A stretch of 64,000 nucleotides of DNA from IMG/VR virus record IMGVR_UViG_3300020477_001932, positions 1-64,000 of that record. The stretch is one strand, 5' to 3'. Source of the DNA: a virus. Position 1 is the stretch's first letter. Every line of letters begins with the position of its first letter. Below the pieces are notes generated by a model that searched no databases, had not been told where the DNA came from, and saw nothing but the letters and a program-made list of their open reading frames with translations. Below, one piece after another: positions 43,607-51,786 of the stretch. Position numbers and translations under genes: made by a program.

Positions 43607-44797
43607 GTGAAGATTTATATAGAAGATGAGTTTATTAATCTTGTAAGAAAAGATATAAATCCATTGTCTTTTAAAGATTTTGTTCAAACAAAACAAATAA
43701 GCAATTTGTGGGATAAATTAGAATTTGATGATATTAGGATAAAGTCTTTAAAAACAAAAGAAGAATTTTATAAATGGTGTTATGATTTCATTCATAATGA
43801 CGAGCCACTTAAAGTATATTTTAGAAAAAGATTATCATATAATACACAATCAGTACATGAAGAAGTACCAATACAAAATATAAAAAATATAAAAGATTCT
43901 ATAATACATATATCGAATAATTCTAGGTATATAAAAAATATAAATTTACCAAGTATTTTAGATTGTAGAGCATTTGATGGTAAAAGTATAAAAAATATAT
44001 ATAAAGATGCACTTGAACTTGGTAAGATAGATAGATGTATAACAATGCCATCTGTTTTTAAAGATTCTTCTAATGGAAATTATGATACGTTTGTGGTTAC
44101 AATGAAAACTATTTCTGGGCAAATGTCTATTTTTAGTCCAGTAATTTATAATATGTTATTAAATAAGGTAAATGGATATTTAGAAAAAAAAGATAAATGT
44201 AAAATACTTATTCCATCTGCTTCGTGGGGTAGTCCTATTATAGCTACTTTGAATGAAGAAAAATATTCAGATATTCATATAGTTGATGTTCAACAAGCAG
44301 TTTTAAATGTTTGTGAGGATATTTTTAATGATTATGTAGATAAGCCTTTTCGTAAGTTATCTGGCATTAAACCCCCATACAATTTAAAAACATTTTGTGT
44401 ACCATCTGAAAATATGACTGAGGTTATTGATAATAATTATGATACAGTATTCTTTTGTCCGCCTTATTATGATTTAGAGCTTTATGGTGGTAGTGATTTA
44501 CAATCAACTACTTTATATCAAACGTATGAAGAATGGTTAGATTTATATTGGAGAAAAACAGTTAATGAATGTTATAAAGTTTTAAATACTGGTGGAATGT
44601 TTTGTTTTGTGATGGGTAGGCTTTGTAGAGGATATGAAATGGGTAATGATATGAAAAAAATTGCAGAAGAAAAATTTAATTTAATTGATGAAATTAAAAT
44701 ATTGCCCCCTAATGAATCAACTAGGGATAGCAATAAAATTGAAAAGTATGAAATATGTTACATTATGAAAAAGGAGATAGATTATGGCAGTAAATAA
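43607..44797 (+). CDS. SAM-dependent DNA methyltransferase candidate
   Basis: About 396 residues. The catalytic loop FFCPPYYDLELYGG corresponds to the (D/N/S)PPY motif of N6-adenine or N4-cytosine methyltransferases, with Cys in the first position. Residues ILIPSASWGSPIIATL and DIHIVDVQQAVL form the SAM-binding strand-turn and acidic loop, and FCFVMGRL follows as a core strand. The N-terminal third is unrelated to known domains. The start is uncertain: GTG at 43607 or TTG at 43595 overlapping gene 43. It probably adds a second modification to phage DNA. Confidence 0.75.
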   Translation: MKIYIEDEFINLVRKDINPLSFKDFVQTKQISNLWDKLEFDDIRIKSLKTKEEFYKWCYDFIHNDEPLKVYFRKRLSYNTQSVHEEVPIQNIKNIKDSIIHISNNSRYIKNINLPSILDCRAFDGKSIKNIYKDALELGKIDRCITMPSVFKDSSNGNYDTFVVTMKTISGQMSIFSPVIYNMLLNKVNGYLEKKDKCKILIPSASWGSPIIATLNEEKYSDIHIVDVQQAVLNVCEDIFNDYVDKPFRKLSGIKPPYNLKTFCVPSENMTEVIDNNYDTVFFCPPYYDLELYGGSDLQSTTLYQTYEEWLDLYWRKTVNECYKVLNTGGMFCFVMGRLCRGYEMGNDMKKIAEEKFNLIDEIKILPPNESTRDSNKIEKYEICYIMKKEIDYGSK

Positions 44798-45815
44798 TTT
44801 GGTCAAACAATTAATAAAGGAGAGTTCAAATGATATGGCGTCGGTTGTATCCGCTGGGATTCTTGGTGATTGCTCTACTTTTGTGGATACTGGGTCTTAT
44901 ACGTTAAATGCTTTATTGAGTGGTTCTTTATATGGTGGTGTTCCATCAAATAAGATTACTTGTTTAGCAGGACAAGAGGCTGTCGGTAAAACATTTTTTG
45001 CATTAAGCATAGCCAAGAATTTTTTAGATACTAATAAAGATGGTATTATATTATATTTTGAAAGTGAAGGTGCATTGACAACGGAAATGATAACAGATAG
45101 AGGATTAGATCCTGATAGATTTATTGTATTTCCAGTTGCTACAGTAGAAGAATTTAGAACACAATGTCTCAAAGTTATAGAGGGAGTTCCAAAAGACCAC
45201 AAAGTTATGATCTTTTTGGATTCTCTAGGAAATTTATCAACAAAGAAAGAAATGGAAGATTCTGCTAGTGGTTCTGATAAAAGAGATATGACTAGAGCTC
45301 CTGTTGTTAGGGGAACATTCAGAACATTAGCAATTAAATTAGCAAGTAAAAACATTCCACTTATTATCACAAATCATACTTACGATAAAGTCGGCAGTAT
45401 GTTTCCATCAAAAGAGATTTCTGGTGGTGGTGGAATTAAGTATGCAGCTTCAGTAATTGTTACTCTAGGAAAACGAAAAGTTAAAGAGGGTACTGAAGTG
45501 ATGGGTAATATTATTAAGTGTAAGCTACATAAAGGTAGATTTACAAAAGAAGAATCAGTTGTTGAAACAATGCTTGACTACCAGACTGGCTTAGACAAAT
45601 ATTTTGGACTGGTTGAGATTGCAGAGAAATATGAAATTTTTAAAAAGGTTTCTACAAGATTTGAAATGCCAGACGGAACAAAAGTTTTTGAAAAGGCAAT
45701 CGTCAATAATCCAGAAAAATACTTTACAGAGGATATAATGAAACAACTTGAAGAAGCTGTATTTCAAGAGTTTAATTATGGCTCCAAAAAGGGAGAACAG
45801 GATGAGGACGCATGA
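44784..45815 (+). CDS. uvsX: RecA-like recombinase UvsX
   Basis: A 343-residue recombinase: Walker A LAGQEAVGKTFFALS at about 61-75, an aromatic/acidic ILYFESEGAL, Walker B VMIFLDSLGNL, and the L2-region ISGGGGIKYAASVIVTL. It forms filaments on single-stranded DNA with UvsY help. It overlaps the methyltransferase by 14 bases and has an AAGGAG site before the ATG. Confidence 0.95.
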   Translation: MAVNNLVKQLIKESSNDMASVVSAGILGDCSTFVDTGSYTLNALLSGSLYGGVPSNKITCLAGQEAVGKTFFALSIAKNFLDTNKDGIILYFESEGALTTEMITDRGLDPDRFIVFPVATVEEFRTQCLKVIEGVPKDHKVMIFLDSLGNLSTKKEMEDSASGSDKRDMTRAPVVRGTFRTLAIKLASKNIPLIITNHTYDKVGSMFPSKEISGGGGIKYAASVIVTLGKRKVKEGTEVMGNIIKCKLHKGRFTKEESVVETMLDYQTGLDKYFGLVEIAEKYEIFKKVSTRFEMPDGTKVFEKAIVNNPEKYFTEDIMKQLEEAVFQEFNYGSKKGEQDEDA

Positions 45816-45957
45816 TGTAGGTTTAAAAATATTATGGATGGTTGTTGGTATTATTATAGTTGGAGGAATTTACTGCTTATCATATTATAACGTGGATGAA
45901 GCCGTGGTAAGTGAGTCGAAAACATTTATGGAATTTGTGAGAACTGTATTAAAATGA
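45802..45957 (+). CDS. Small single-span membrane protein
   Basis: A 51-residue protein starting MRTHDVGLKILWMVVGIIIV with one membrane helix, then a short polar end. The ATG follows GGGAGAACAGG and overlaps the uvsX end by 14 bases; the gp59 gene overlaps its stop by four. Upstream in-frame starts lie inside uvsX and are less likely. Function unknown. Confidence 0.6.
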   Translation: MRTHDVGLKILWMVVGIIIVGGIYCLSYYNVDEAVVSESKTFMEFVRTVLK

Positions 45958-46604
45958 TAACAATGAATAACGAAGAAACAGAAAGATTATTTAGAGCATA
46001 TACATCTTATAGGGGAGTATATGCTCATTTTTTTGGTGAGTATGATTATTTTAAGTATGGAGGTTCTGGGCCATGGAATAATCCAGATTCAATGGAAAAG
46101 TTTTTTAATAAAAATGAGTCTGGTAATTTTTCCATGCAAAGAACTATATTTAAAAATATTGCAAACTCATTTGATAGTAAAAAAGACTTAGTATTCTTTT
46201 TTCTTTCACAATTTACTAATGAGTTGATTTATCCGACAGTATTTGATACAGATGTTTATGATGAATATAAAGCCAGGATGAATAACTTTGATTTCCATAT
46301 ACAACAAGATATGGAAGAAGTCAAAAAGTGTATGAAAGAATATAATATAAGCTTTGATGAGATATTCATTACTAAAAGTATGAATCATCCATATATATTG
46401 AAGCTAAGTCTTTCAAAGAGAATATCATTAGAAACATTTGCAGTATTAGATATGATATTGAATTTTATTCCAGAGATAGATAAGTATTTAAAAGACCCTA
46501 TCTGGAAAGATCATAAGAAGTTAGTTGTGAATTATAAGCCATTTTTAGAAGTAGATATAGAAAAGCAAAAGAAATTAATAATGGATGTACTTATGAAAGG
46601 ATGA
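45954..46604 (+). CDS. 59: Helicase loader gp59
   Basis: A 216-residue protein, nearly the length of T4 gp59 (217). The stretch SLSKRISLETFAVLDMILNFI aligns with the T4 gp59 C-terminal domain, and the order uvsX-59-41 supports it. gp59 loads gp41 helicase on gp32-coated forks. N-terminal start could be ATG 45954 or ATG 45963. It ends just before gene 41. Confidence 0.83.
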   Translation: MITMNNEETERLFRAYTSYRGVYAHFFGEYDYFKYGGSGPWNNPDSMEKFFNKNESGNFSMQRTIFKNIANSFDSKKDLVFFFLSQFTNELIYPTVFDTDVYDEYKARMNNFDFHIQQDMEEVKKCMKEYNISFDEIFITKSMNHPYILKLSLSKRISLETFAVLDMILNFIPEIDKYLKDPIWKDHKKLVVNYKPFLEVDIEKQKKLIMDVLMKG

Positions 46605-46605
46605 T

Positions 46606-48027
46606 ATGCGAACTGAAACATTGATTTTAGAAAATCTTTTATATAATGACAATTATTCAAGTATCGTTGGTATCTTCTTAAAACCAGAATATTTCAAAGA
46701 GAACGCTGAGAAGCAAATCTTTATAGAAATACAAAAACACATTTCGGAGTTTAATAAAGCTCCAACAAAAGAAGCACTATCAGTCAAACTGAATAACAGA
46801 GAAGATTTGAATGAAGCTGCATTTAATAAATGTAATGAAGTTCTTGAAACTCTAAAAGGTAAAACAGATGATGAAGAATGGTTGACAAAAGAAACAGAAA
46901 AGTGGGCAAAAGACCAAGCAGTATATAATGGTATCGTGCAAAGTATTTCTATCTTGGAAGGTAAAGATAAGAAAGCCTCCAAGGATGTCATTCCAGAAAT
47001 TCTTACAGAAGCATTAGCCGTTTCATTAGATAAAAGTATCGGACATAATTATTTGGAAGATGGTGAAAATAGATGGGAATTTTATCATCAAAAAGAAACT
47101 AAAATTCCATTTAAAATGATTATGCTTGATAAAATTACTGGTGGTGGTATCTCGCCAAAAACTCTTACAGTCTTATTAGGTGGAACTGGTGTTGGTAAAA
47201 CTCTAGTAAAAACTCATTTTGCATCACAATATTTAAGACAGGGAAAAAATGTTTTATATATTACAATGGAAATGGCTGAAGAAAGAATAGCTGAAAGAGT
47301 TGATGCTAACTTAATGGATGTTGAGTTAAATGATTTACATAGAATGCCGAAAGATATGTTTGAGAAAAATCTCAAAGAAATGAAAATCGGTAAGTTAGTT
47401 GTTAAAGAATATCCAACAGCTGGAGCCCATGTTGGTAATTTTCGTGCATTGATACGAGAATTGAAAATTAAAAAAGACTTCACACCAGATATTATCATTT
47501 TGGATTATTTAAATATTTGTGCATCTAGCAGAGTGAAGTGGGCTGCAAATATGAATACCTACATTTATATCAAATCTATTGCAGAGGAGGTTCGTGGTTT
47601 GGCAGTAGAATGTAATGTTCCAATTATTACAAGTTCACAATTAAATCGGGAAGGGTTTACAAGTTCGGATCCTGATTTATCTAATACGTCTGAAAGTTTT
47701 GGATTACCAGCAACAGCAGATTTAATGCTTGCAATTATAGCAAAAGATGATGGAGTTGGTACGAATAACCAGATTTTGTTTAAGCAGTTGAAGAATCGTT
47801 ATAGTGATATTTCTTTGAATAGTAAATTCTTGGTTAATGTAGTTAAGAAGAAAATGATGTTGGTGGATATAGAAGAAAATGACCAGCCTGCTCTAGCAAA
47901 TGATGGTAGCAATAAATATTATGAAAAGAAGTCAGATGCAAATTCTAGTTCAAATCCATTGGCCAAAGAGTTCAAAATTAGACCAAAGTTGAGGACTGAA
48001 AAAGCCTATGATGATTGGAATATATAA
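46606..48027 (+). CDS. 41: Replicative DNA helicase gp41
   Basis: A 473-residue DnaB-type helicase: Walker A LLGGTGVGKTL at about 190-200, VLYITMEMAEERIAERVDAN (motif 1a), Walker B DIIILDYLNIC, and PIITSSQLNREG (motif 3). With primase gp61 (encoded at 58650) it forms the primosome. The size matches T4 gp41 (475). A late promoter overlaps its last codons. Confidence 0.96.
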   Translation: MRTETLILENLLYNDNYSSIVGIFLKPEYFKENAEKQIFIEIQKHISEFNKAPTKEALSVKLNNREDLNEAAFNKCNEVLETLKGKTDDEEWLTKETEKWAKDQAVYNGIVQSISILEGKDKKASKDVIPEILTEALAVSLDKSIGHNYLEDGENRWEFYHQKETKIPFKMIMLDKITGGGISPKTLTVLLGGTGVGKTLVKTHFASQYLRQGKNVLYITMEMAEERIAERVDANLMDVELNDLHRMPKDMFEKNLKEMKIGKLVVKEYPTAGAHVGNFRALIRELKIKKDFTPDIIILDYLNICASSRVKWAANMNTYIYIKSIAEEVRGLAVECNVPIITSSQLNREGFTSSDPDLSNTSESFGLPATADLMLAIIAKDDGVGTNNQILFKQLKNRYSDISLNSKFLVNVVKKKMMLVDIEENDQPALANDGSNKYYEKKSDANSSSNPLAKEFKIRPKLRTEKAYDDWNI

Positions 48028-48030
48028 ATA
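48023..48030 (+). promoter_or_regulatory. Late promoter TATAAATA at the end of gene 41
   Basis: An exact TATAAATA overlapping the gene 41 stop, 33 bases before the ATG at 48056. The first of two late promoters that open the late 48-52 kb block. Confidence 0.75.
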
Positions 48031-48055
48031 ATAGTATAACTTAAAGGAGGCTATT

Positions 48056-48277
48056 ATGCAAGATTTAACTATTTCTGATGGCTGGTTTAATAAAAAAGAA
48101 GATGAAAAACCATTAATGAAGAAATTATGTGAACATCGAGCTGATACAACTACTTTGGATTATGATGTAGGTATAGAATATTGCAATTTTTGTGGTGCAT
48201 TAGGCCACTATAACGTAGATATTGACAAGGTGGAGTGGAAATTGCCTGAGTTTTTAGTGAAGCAGAATTATAACTAG
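48056..48277 (+). CDS. Small zinc-binding protein, late class
   Basis: A 73-residue protein with CEHRADTTTLDYDVGIEYCNFCGALGHY, a Cys-His plus CxxC zinc knuckle. An ideal AAAGGAGG precedes the ATG, and a late promoter precedes that. It is the first gene of the late block and may be a virion or nucleic-acid-binding protein. Family not recognised. Confidence 0.72.
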   Translation: MQDLTISDGWFNKKEDEKPLMKKLCEHRADTTTLDYDVGIEYCNFCGALGHYNVDIDKVEWKLPEFLVKQNYN

Positions 48278-48289
48278 GCTGAAAAGTAT

Positions 48290-48297
48290 TATAAATA
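48290..48297 (+). promoter_or_regulatory. Late promoter of the capsid-targeted protein operon
   Basis: An exact TATAAATA ten bases upstream of the ATG at 48308. Transcription from it would start almost at that ATG and then run through the genes with capsid-targeting N-termini. Confidence 0.75.
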
Positions 48298-48307
48298 TAG
48301 AGTAAAT

Positions 48308-48493
48308 ATGAGTGATGATATTAAAAAAATGTTTTCCGATGCAGTAGAAAAAGCCGTAACGGAAAAAGAAGAAATTAGTGAAAATTCTATCTTACATAGA
48401 ATTTTAGCTACTAATGTTGACCATTATAAGATATGTCCATTTCGGTCATTAAACGTGGATGATTGCCCACTATGTAAGATAAAAAACTTATGA
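48308..48493 (+). CDS. Small late protein with two Cys motifs
   Basis: A 61-residue protein (MSDDIKKMFSDAVEKAVTEK) with CPFRSLNVDDCPLCKIK at the C-terminus, a likely zinc site. The late promoter is so close that its mRNA may have almost no leader; the next gene overlaps by four bases. Function unknown. Confidence 0.62.
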   Translation: MSDDIKKMFSDAVEKAVTEKEEISENSILHRILATNVDHYKICPFRSLNVDDCPLCKIKNL

Positions 48494-49590
48494 AATCATT
48501 TAAGAATTTTTTAAAAGAAGCAGATACTTCTGGTGCATTTGAAATGGAGGCAGCTCTTGTTGCAGCTGCAAACAATGACAATAAAGCCAAGTTCAAAGAC
48601 CCAACTGTTTCTGTTGCAAATGCTAAGAAAGTTTTAAAATCACAAAAGATAAAAGGAAAAGGAAAATTTCCTAGCAGTCGATATGAAGTAACAAAAGAAT
48701 GGGCTTCCTATTTTGATGGTGGTAAAGTTCCAAGTGCTACTAAAACACCTAAGACTGATATTATAATTGGAAAAAATTATATTTCTTTAAAAACGGGTGA
48801 TGCACAATTAATGAGTGGTCAACGGCCTGAAGCACAAGCAACTTTTTATGCAGCTATGAAAAAAACTGATAATACGGCTTTGTTGAAAAAAGTAGAAAAA
48901 CAATTAAAAGAATTAAAAACAGCTTTTCGTCTAACAAACAAAAAAGGAAAAGAAATTCATGGTAACAAACGTGATTTGATAGGAACAGCAAAAGGACAAG
49001 TGTTAGAAGAAATAGATGTGTTTCATAGAAAATTTAAAAAAGATTTAAGAAAGGCATTTGAATCAAATTCTAAATTTGCTCAAGAGTTTACTTTTGAAGC
49101 TATGACAGGAGCTCAAAAGTTTGGAAAGAATGAGGGGACTGCTACTTCTTTTCTTATAACAAATAAAGAAGGAACAAAATCTGATTTTCATACTGTTATA
49201 AAATCATCTGATAAATATGTTAAGAAAATTGCAAGTCAAGTAAAGCCTGATGTTAGATTTAAGTCAGGGTCTGTTAAAGGTTCTGCTGATAAAACAGGAA
49301 AGAAAATATATAATTTCTGGGCCACAGTTGGTTTGGGTGTTAAGATGGTTTTGGATGAAGGTTTTGAACAGATTGAAAAAGAAATGCTAACAGAAGGAAT
49401 ACTTGATAAAGCTAGTGTGGTATGGGATAAGTTGAAAAGTAAAGTAACCAATTTATTTGACAAATTTATTGATTGGATTATGGAAAATTTCCAAAAAGCA
49501 AAATCTTGGATTGGTGATAATTGGAAAAGATTGGTTGATTATATGGATTATGAACCCATGGTGTCATATACAAATAATATTAAGTGGTAG
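48490..49590 (+). CDS. Predicted capsid-packaged protein with PD-(D/E)XK-like motif
   Basis: A 366-residue protein. The N-terminus MKSFKNFLKEAD matches the capsid-targeting peptides of T4 internal proteins and ends in FLKE-A, the gp21 cleavage form (compare FLNE-A in gp23 here). Residues about 89-103 (TDIIIGKNYISLKTG: Asp90, Lys101) followed by AQLMSGQRPEAQAT resemble a PD-(D/E)XK nuclease core. A second possible gp21 site (LTE-G, near 301) would free an amphipathic Trp-rich C-terminus. It probably enters the cell with the DNA. Nuclease activity is inferred, not certain. Confidence 0.68.
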   Translation: MKSFKNFLKEADTSGAFEMEAALVAAANNDNKAKFKDPTVSVANAKKVLKSQKIKGKGKFPSSRYEVTKEWASYFDGGKVPSATKTPKTDIIIGKNYISLKTGDAQLMSGQRPEAQATFYAAMKKTDNTALLKKVEKQLKELKTAFRLTNKKGKEIHGNKRDLIGTAKGQVLEEIDVFHRKFKKDLRKAFESNSKFAQEFTFEAMTGAQKFGKNEGTATSFLITNKEGTKSDFHTVIKSSDKYVKKIASQVKPDVRFKSGSVKGSADKTGKKIYNFWATVGLGVKMVLDEGFEQIEKEMLTEGILDKASVVWDKLKSKVTNLFDKFIDWIMENFQKAKSWIGDNWKRLVDYMDYEPMVSYTNNIKW

Positions 49591-49593
49591 TTT

Positions 49594-50817
49594 ATGTTAT
49601 CATTCAAAGAAGTATTAAATGAAGATAAAAATACGCACATGGAGCACCTTGAAGATGAAATCATCAACAATGGTGTAAAAGGTGCGACAACAGTAATAAG
49701 GTTTTTAGATTCCTTGAAAGATATGTTATCTGGTGGAAAAAAGAAAACCAATATTACTACGAAGTGGGATGGAGCTCCAGCAATTTTTGCTGGAATCAAT
49801 CCAGAGAACGGAAAGTTTTTCGTCGCAATAAAAGCATTGTTTAATAAGTCCCCCAAAATAAATTATACGGTAGCTGACATTAAAGCTAATCATGGTTCAG
49901 GCGGGCCTTCAGATAAAATAAAACTTGCGTTGAAACATTTACCGGATCTCGGATTAGATGATGGAGTCTATCAAGGTGATATAATGTTTTCTAAAGGTGA
50001 TTTGAAAAAACAAACAATAGATGGTGAGAGTTGTTTGACATTTACACCGAATACTATCACCTATGCTGTTCCAGAAGATAGTGATTTGGCTTCTGATATG
50101 AGGAAGGCAAGTATTGGAGTGGTGTGGCACACAAAGTATTCAGGAAACAGTATTGCTGATTTGAAAGCATCTTATGGTGTTGATTCAAGTCAATTCAATA
50201 AAAGTAAAAAAGTTTGGTTTGATGATGCATATGTAGATACTGCAAATGCAGCTACGTTTTCTCCAAGTGAAATAAAAACACTTGAAGGCAAAATCAGACA
50301 GGTGGCTGGTGCAGCTTCCAAAGCAGGTAAATTTTTAAATCAACTTTCTAAAGATAAAACTAAGTGGGGATTAGCTCCACTTATGAAAATCTTTTTTAAT
50401 TCAAAGATTCGTGAAGGAGATAAGATAGCAGACACAAAAAATCTTGTTAAAGAGTTTCAGCAATACTATGTCGCTCGAATGAAACAAGAGATCGACTCAA
50501 AGAAATCTGATAAAGGTAAACAGAAATATAAAGATATTCAAAAAGAATCAGAAAAGACTTTAAAGAAATTCAAAGACGAATTATATTTTACAATGGCCAC
50601 TTACTTGGGAATACTTGAAGCAAAAGAAATGGTCATTAGAAAACTGGAAACTATAAAAGGTATTGGTACGTTTTTAAAAACTAAAGATGGGTTTAAAGTA
50701 ACAGCACCAGAAGGCTTTGTTGCTATTAATTCAAAAGGCGGTGCTGTTAAATTAGTTGATCGACTTACTTTTTCCCATGCTAATTTTACAATAGCTAAAG
50801 ATTGGGTAAAGGGGTGA
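49594..50817 (+). CDS. Predicted capsid-packaged ligase-like nucleotidyltransferase
   Basis: A 407-residue protein starting MLSFKEVLNED, another capsid-targeting-type peptide (VLNE-D). Inside, TTKWDGAPAIFAG has the KxDG of the DNA/RNA ligase and capping superfamily (Lys57); VYQGDIMF near 127 could be motif III; EGFVAINSKGGAVKLV near 373-386 looks like motifs IV and V (EGxV and a Lys in a strand). The order and spacing fit a covalent nucleotidyltransferase. No other ligase is in this window. It lies in the late operon four bases after the previous stop. Enzyme class is a motif-based inference. Confidence 0.65.
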   Translation: MLSFKEVLNEDKNTHMEHLEDEIINNGVKGATTVIRFLDSLKDMLSGGKKKTNITTKWDGAPAIFAGINPENGKFFVAIKALFNKSPKINYTVADIKANHGSGGPSDKIKLALKHLPDLGLDDGVYQGDIMFSKGDLKKQTIDGESCLTFTPNTITYAVPEDSDLASDMRKASIGVVWHTKYSGNSIADLKASYGVDSSQFNKSKKVWFDDAYVDTANAATFSPSEIKTLEGKIRQVAGAASKAGKFLNQLSKDKTKWGLAPLMKIFFNSKIREGDKIADTKNLVKEFQQYYVARMKQEIDSKKSDKGKQKYKDIQKESEKTLKKFKDELYFTMATYLGILEAKEMVIRKLETIKGIGTFLKTKDGFKVTAPEGFVAINSKGGAVKLVDRLTFSHANFTIAKDWVKG

Positions 50818-50821
50818 TACT

Positions 50822-50992
50822 ATGCTAGAAGATTTAAAAGAACTCAGAAGAATATTAGATAGATTTATAGCTAAGTATGAAAAAGAAGCTATATATTGTG
50901 TAGGGCAATTAGAAGTAGATAGAGAAGAAGAAAAAGAACCAGATAACAATTTAACAAAGGAAGGATTTTGGAGAGGGAATGACATCTATTAG
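50822..50992 (+). CDS. Small charged helical protein
   Basis: A 56-residue frame starting MLEDLKELRRILDRFIAKYE, a short amphipathic helix, with a Glu-rich middle. It starts four bases after the ligase-like gene and overlaps the next gene by 14 bases. The start lacks a strong ribosome site but GGGGTGA lies upstream. Function unknown. Confidence 0.5.
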   Translation: MLEDLKELRRILDRFIAKYEKEAIYCVGQLEVDREEEKEPDNNLTKEGFWRGNDIY

Positions 50993-51170
50993 ATCGAGGT
51001 ATTGTGCAAAGTGTGATGCAGTATTGAAGTGGAATTGTAAGTGTCCAAATAACAGAGCCATGGCATGGCATAGAAAAAACGTATTTCATTCTGGTAAACG
51101 GTATAAGGGGAAAAAGGCTTGGAAAAAAGTTTATCCAGATGAAGTTGAATATAAAGGGGATTCAAAATGA
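50979..51170 (+). CDS. Small basic zinc-knuckle protein
   Basis: A 63-residue, very basic protein with CAKCDAVLKWNCKCP near the N-terminus, a four-Cys zinc site, then a Lys/Trp/Arg-rich stretch suited to nucleic-acid binding. GAGAGGGA precedes the ATG. It overlaps the next gene by four bases in the late operon. Confidence 0.65.
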   Translation: MTSIRSRYCAKCDAVLKWNCKCPNNRAMAWHRKNVFHSGKRYKGKKAWKKVYPDEVEYKGDSK

Positions 51171-51466
51171 AATCATTTAGAAAATTTGTTAAAGAGGGAA
51201 CTAAGGAAGAATACAACAAACTTTTTGATGCAAAACTAAAAAAGTATGGTGTTGATAGTCCTGAAGATTTGTCTGATGAAGAAAAGAAAAAGTTTTTTGA
51301 TGAAATTGATAAAGAATGGAAGTCTGATAAAGAGGAAGTTAAAGAGTTTATTAAGAAAGATGGTGCAAGGCGTCGTGTTGCTGGTGGCGACGGTCGAAAG
51401 AGTAAAAAGTCTAAAGAAGAAGGTTGTGCTGACCATGAGGATGAGGAAGAAGAGGAAGAAGAATGA
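51167..51466 (+). CDS. Predicted capsid-packaged small protein
   Basis: A 99-residue protein starting MKSFRKFVKEG, a capsid-targeting-type peptide ending in FVKE-G. The middle (KYGVDSPEDLSDEEKKKFFDEIDKEW) is a helical segment seen in small proteins of marine T4-like phages. The C-terminus is basic, then a run of Glu. Likely a mature internal DNA-associated protein after gp21 cleavage. Confidence 0.68.
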   Translation: MKSFRKFVKEGTKEEYNKLFDAKLKKYGVDSPEDLSDEEKKKFFDEIDKEWKSDKEEVKEFIKKDGARRRVAGGDGRKSKKSKEEGCADHEDEEEEEEE

Positions 51467-51786
51467 AAGGCTTTGGAACATTCATAAAAGAAAATTGGAA
51501 AGATGAAGCTACTGAGTTAAAGCTATTCATTGATAATGATGCAAATCTTTATCGTCAAAGACTTGTTCCTATTGTCAAAAATATCCAGAAGAAAATGAAG
51601 TCTGGAAAGTATGACCATAAGAAAGCTCCTAAACTTTGGAAGTATCTTGTAGATGATGGTGCAAAGAAATATGCTAAAGAATTTCCAGGTGTTAAGTTTG
51701 ATAGGAAAGTTAAAGATCATGTTGCACAAGAATTTGCAGATGAATACAGAGTTGAAATAGAAGCCCAAGGCGGAAAGATGTTCTAA
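51463..51786 (+). CDS. Predicted capsid-packaged small protein
   Basis: A 107-residue protein starting MKGFGTFIKENW (cleavage form FIKE-N). The body contains NDANLYRQRLVPIVKNIQKK and KLWKYLVDDGAKKYAKEF, a pattern I associate with conserved small proteins of marine T4-like phages. Overlaps both neighbours by one to four bases. Function after injection unknown. Confidence 0.68.
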   Translation: MKGFGTFIKENWKDEATELKLFIDNDANLYRQRLVPIVKNIQKKMKSGKYDHKKAPKLWKYLVDDGAKKYAKEFPGVKFDRKVKDHVAQEFADEYRVEIEAQGGKMF

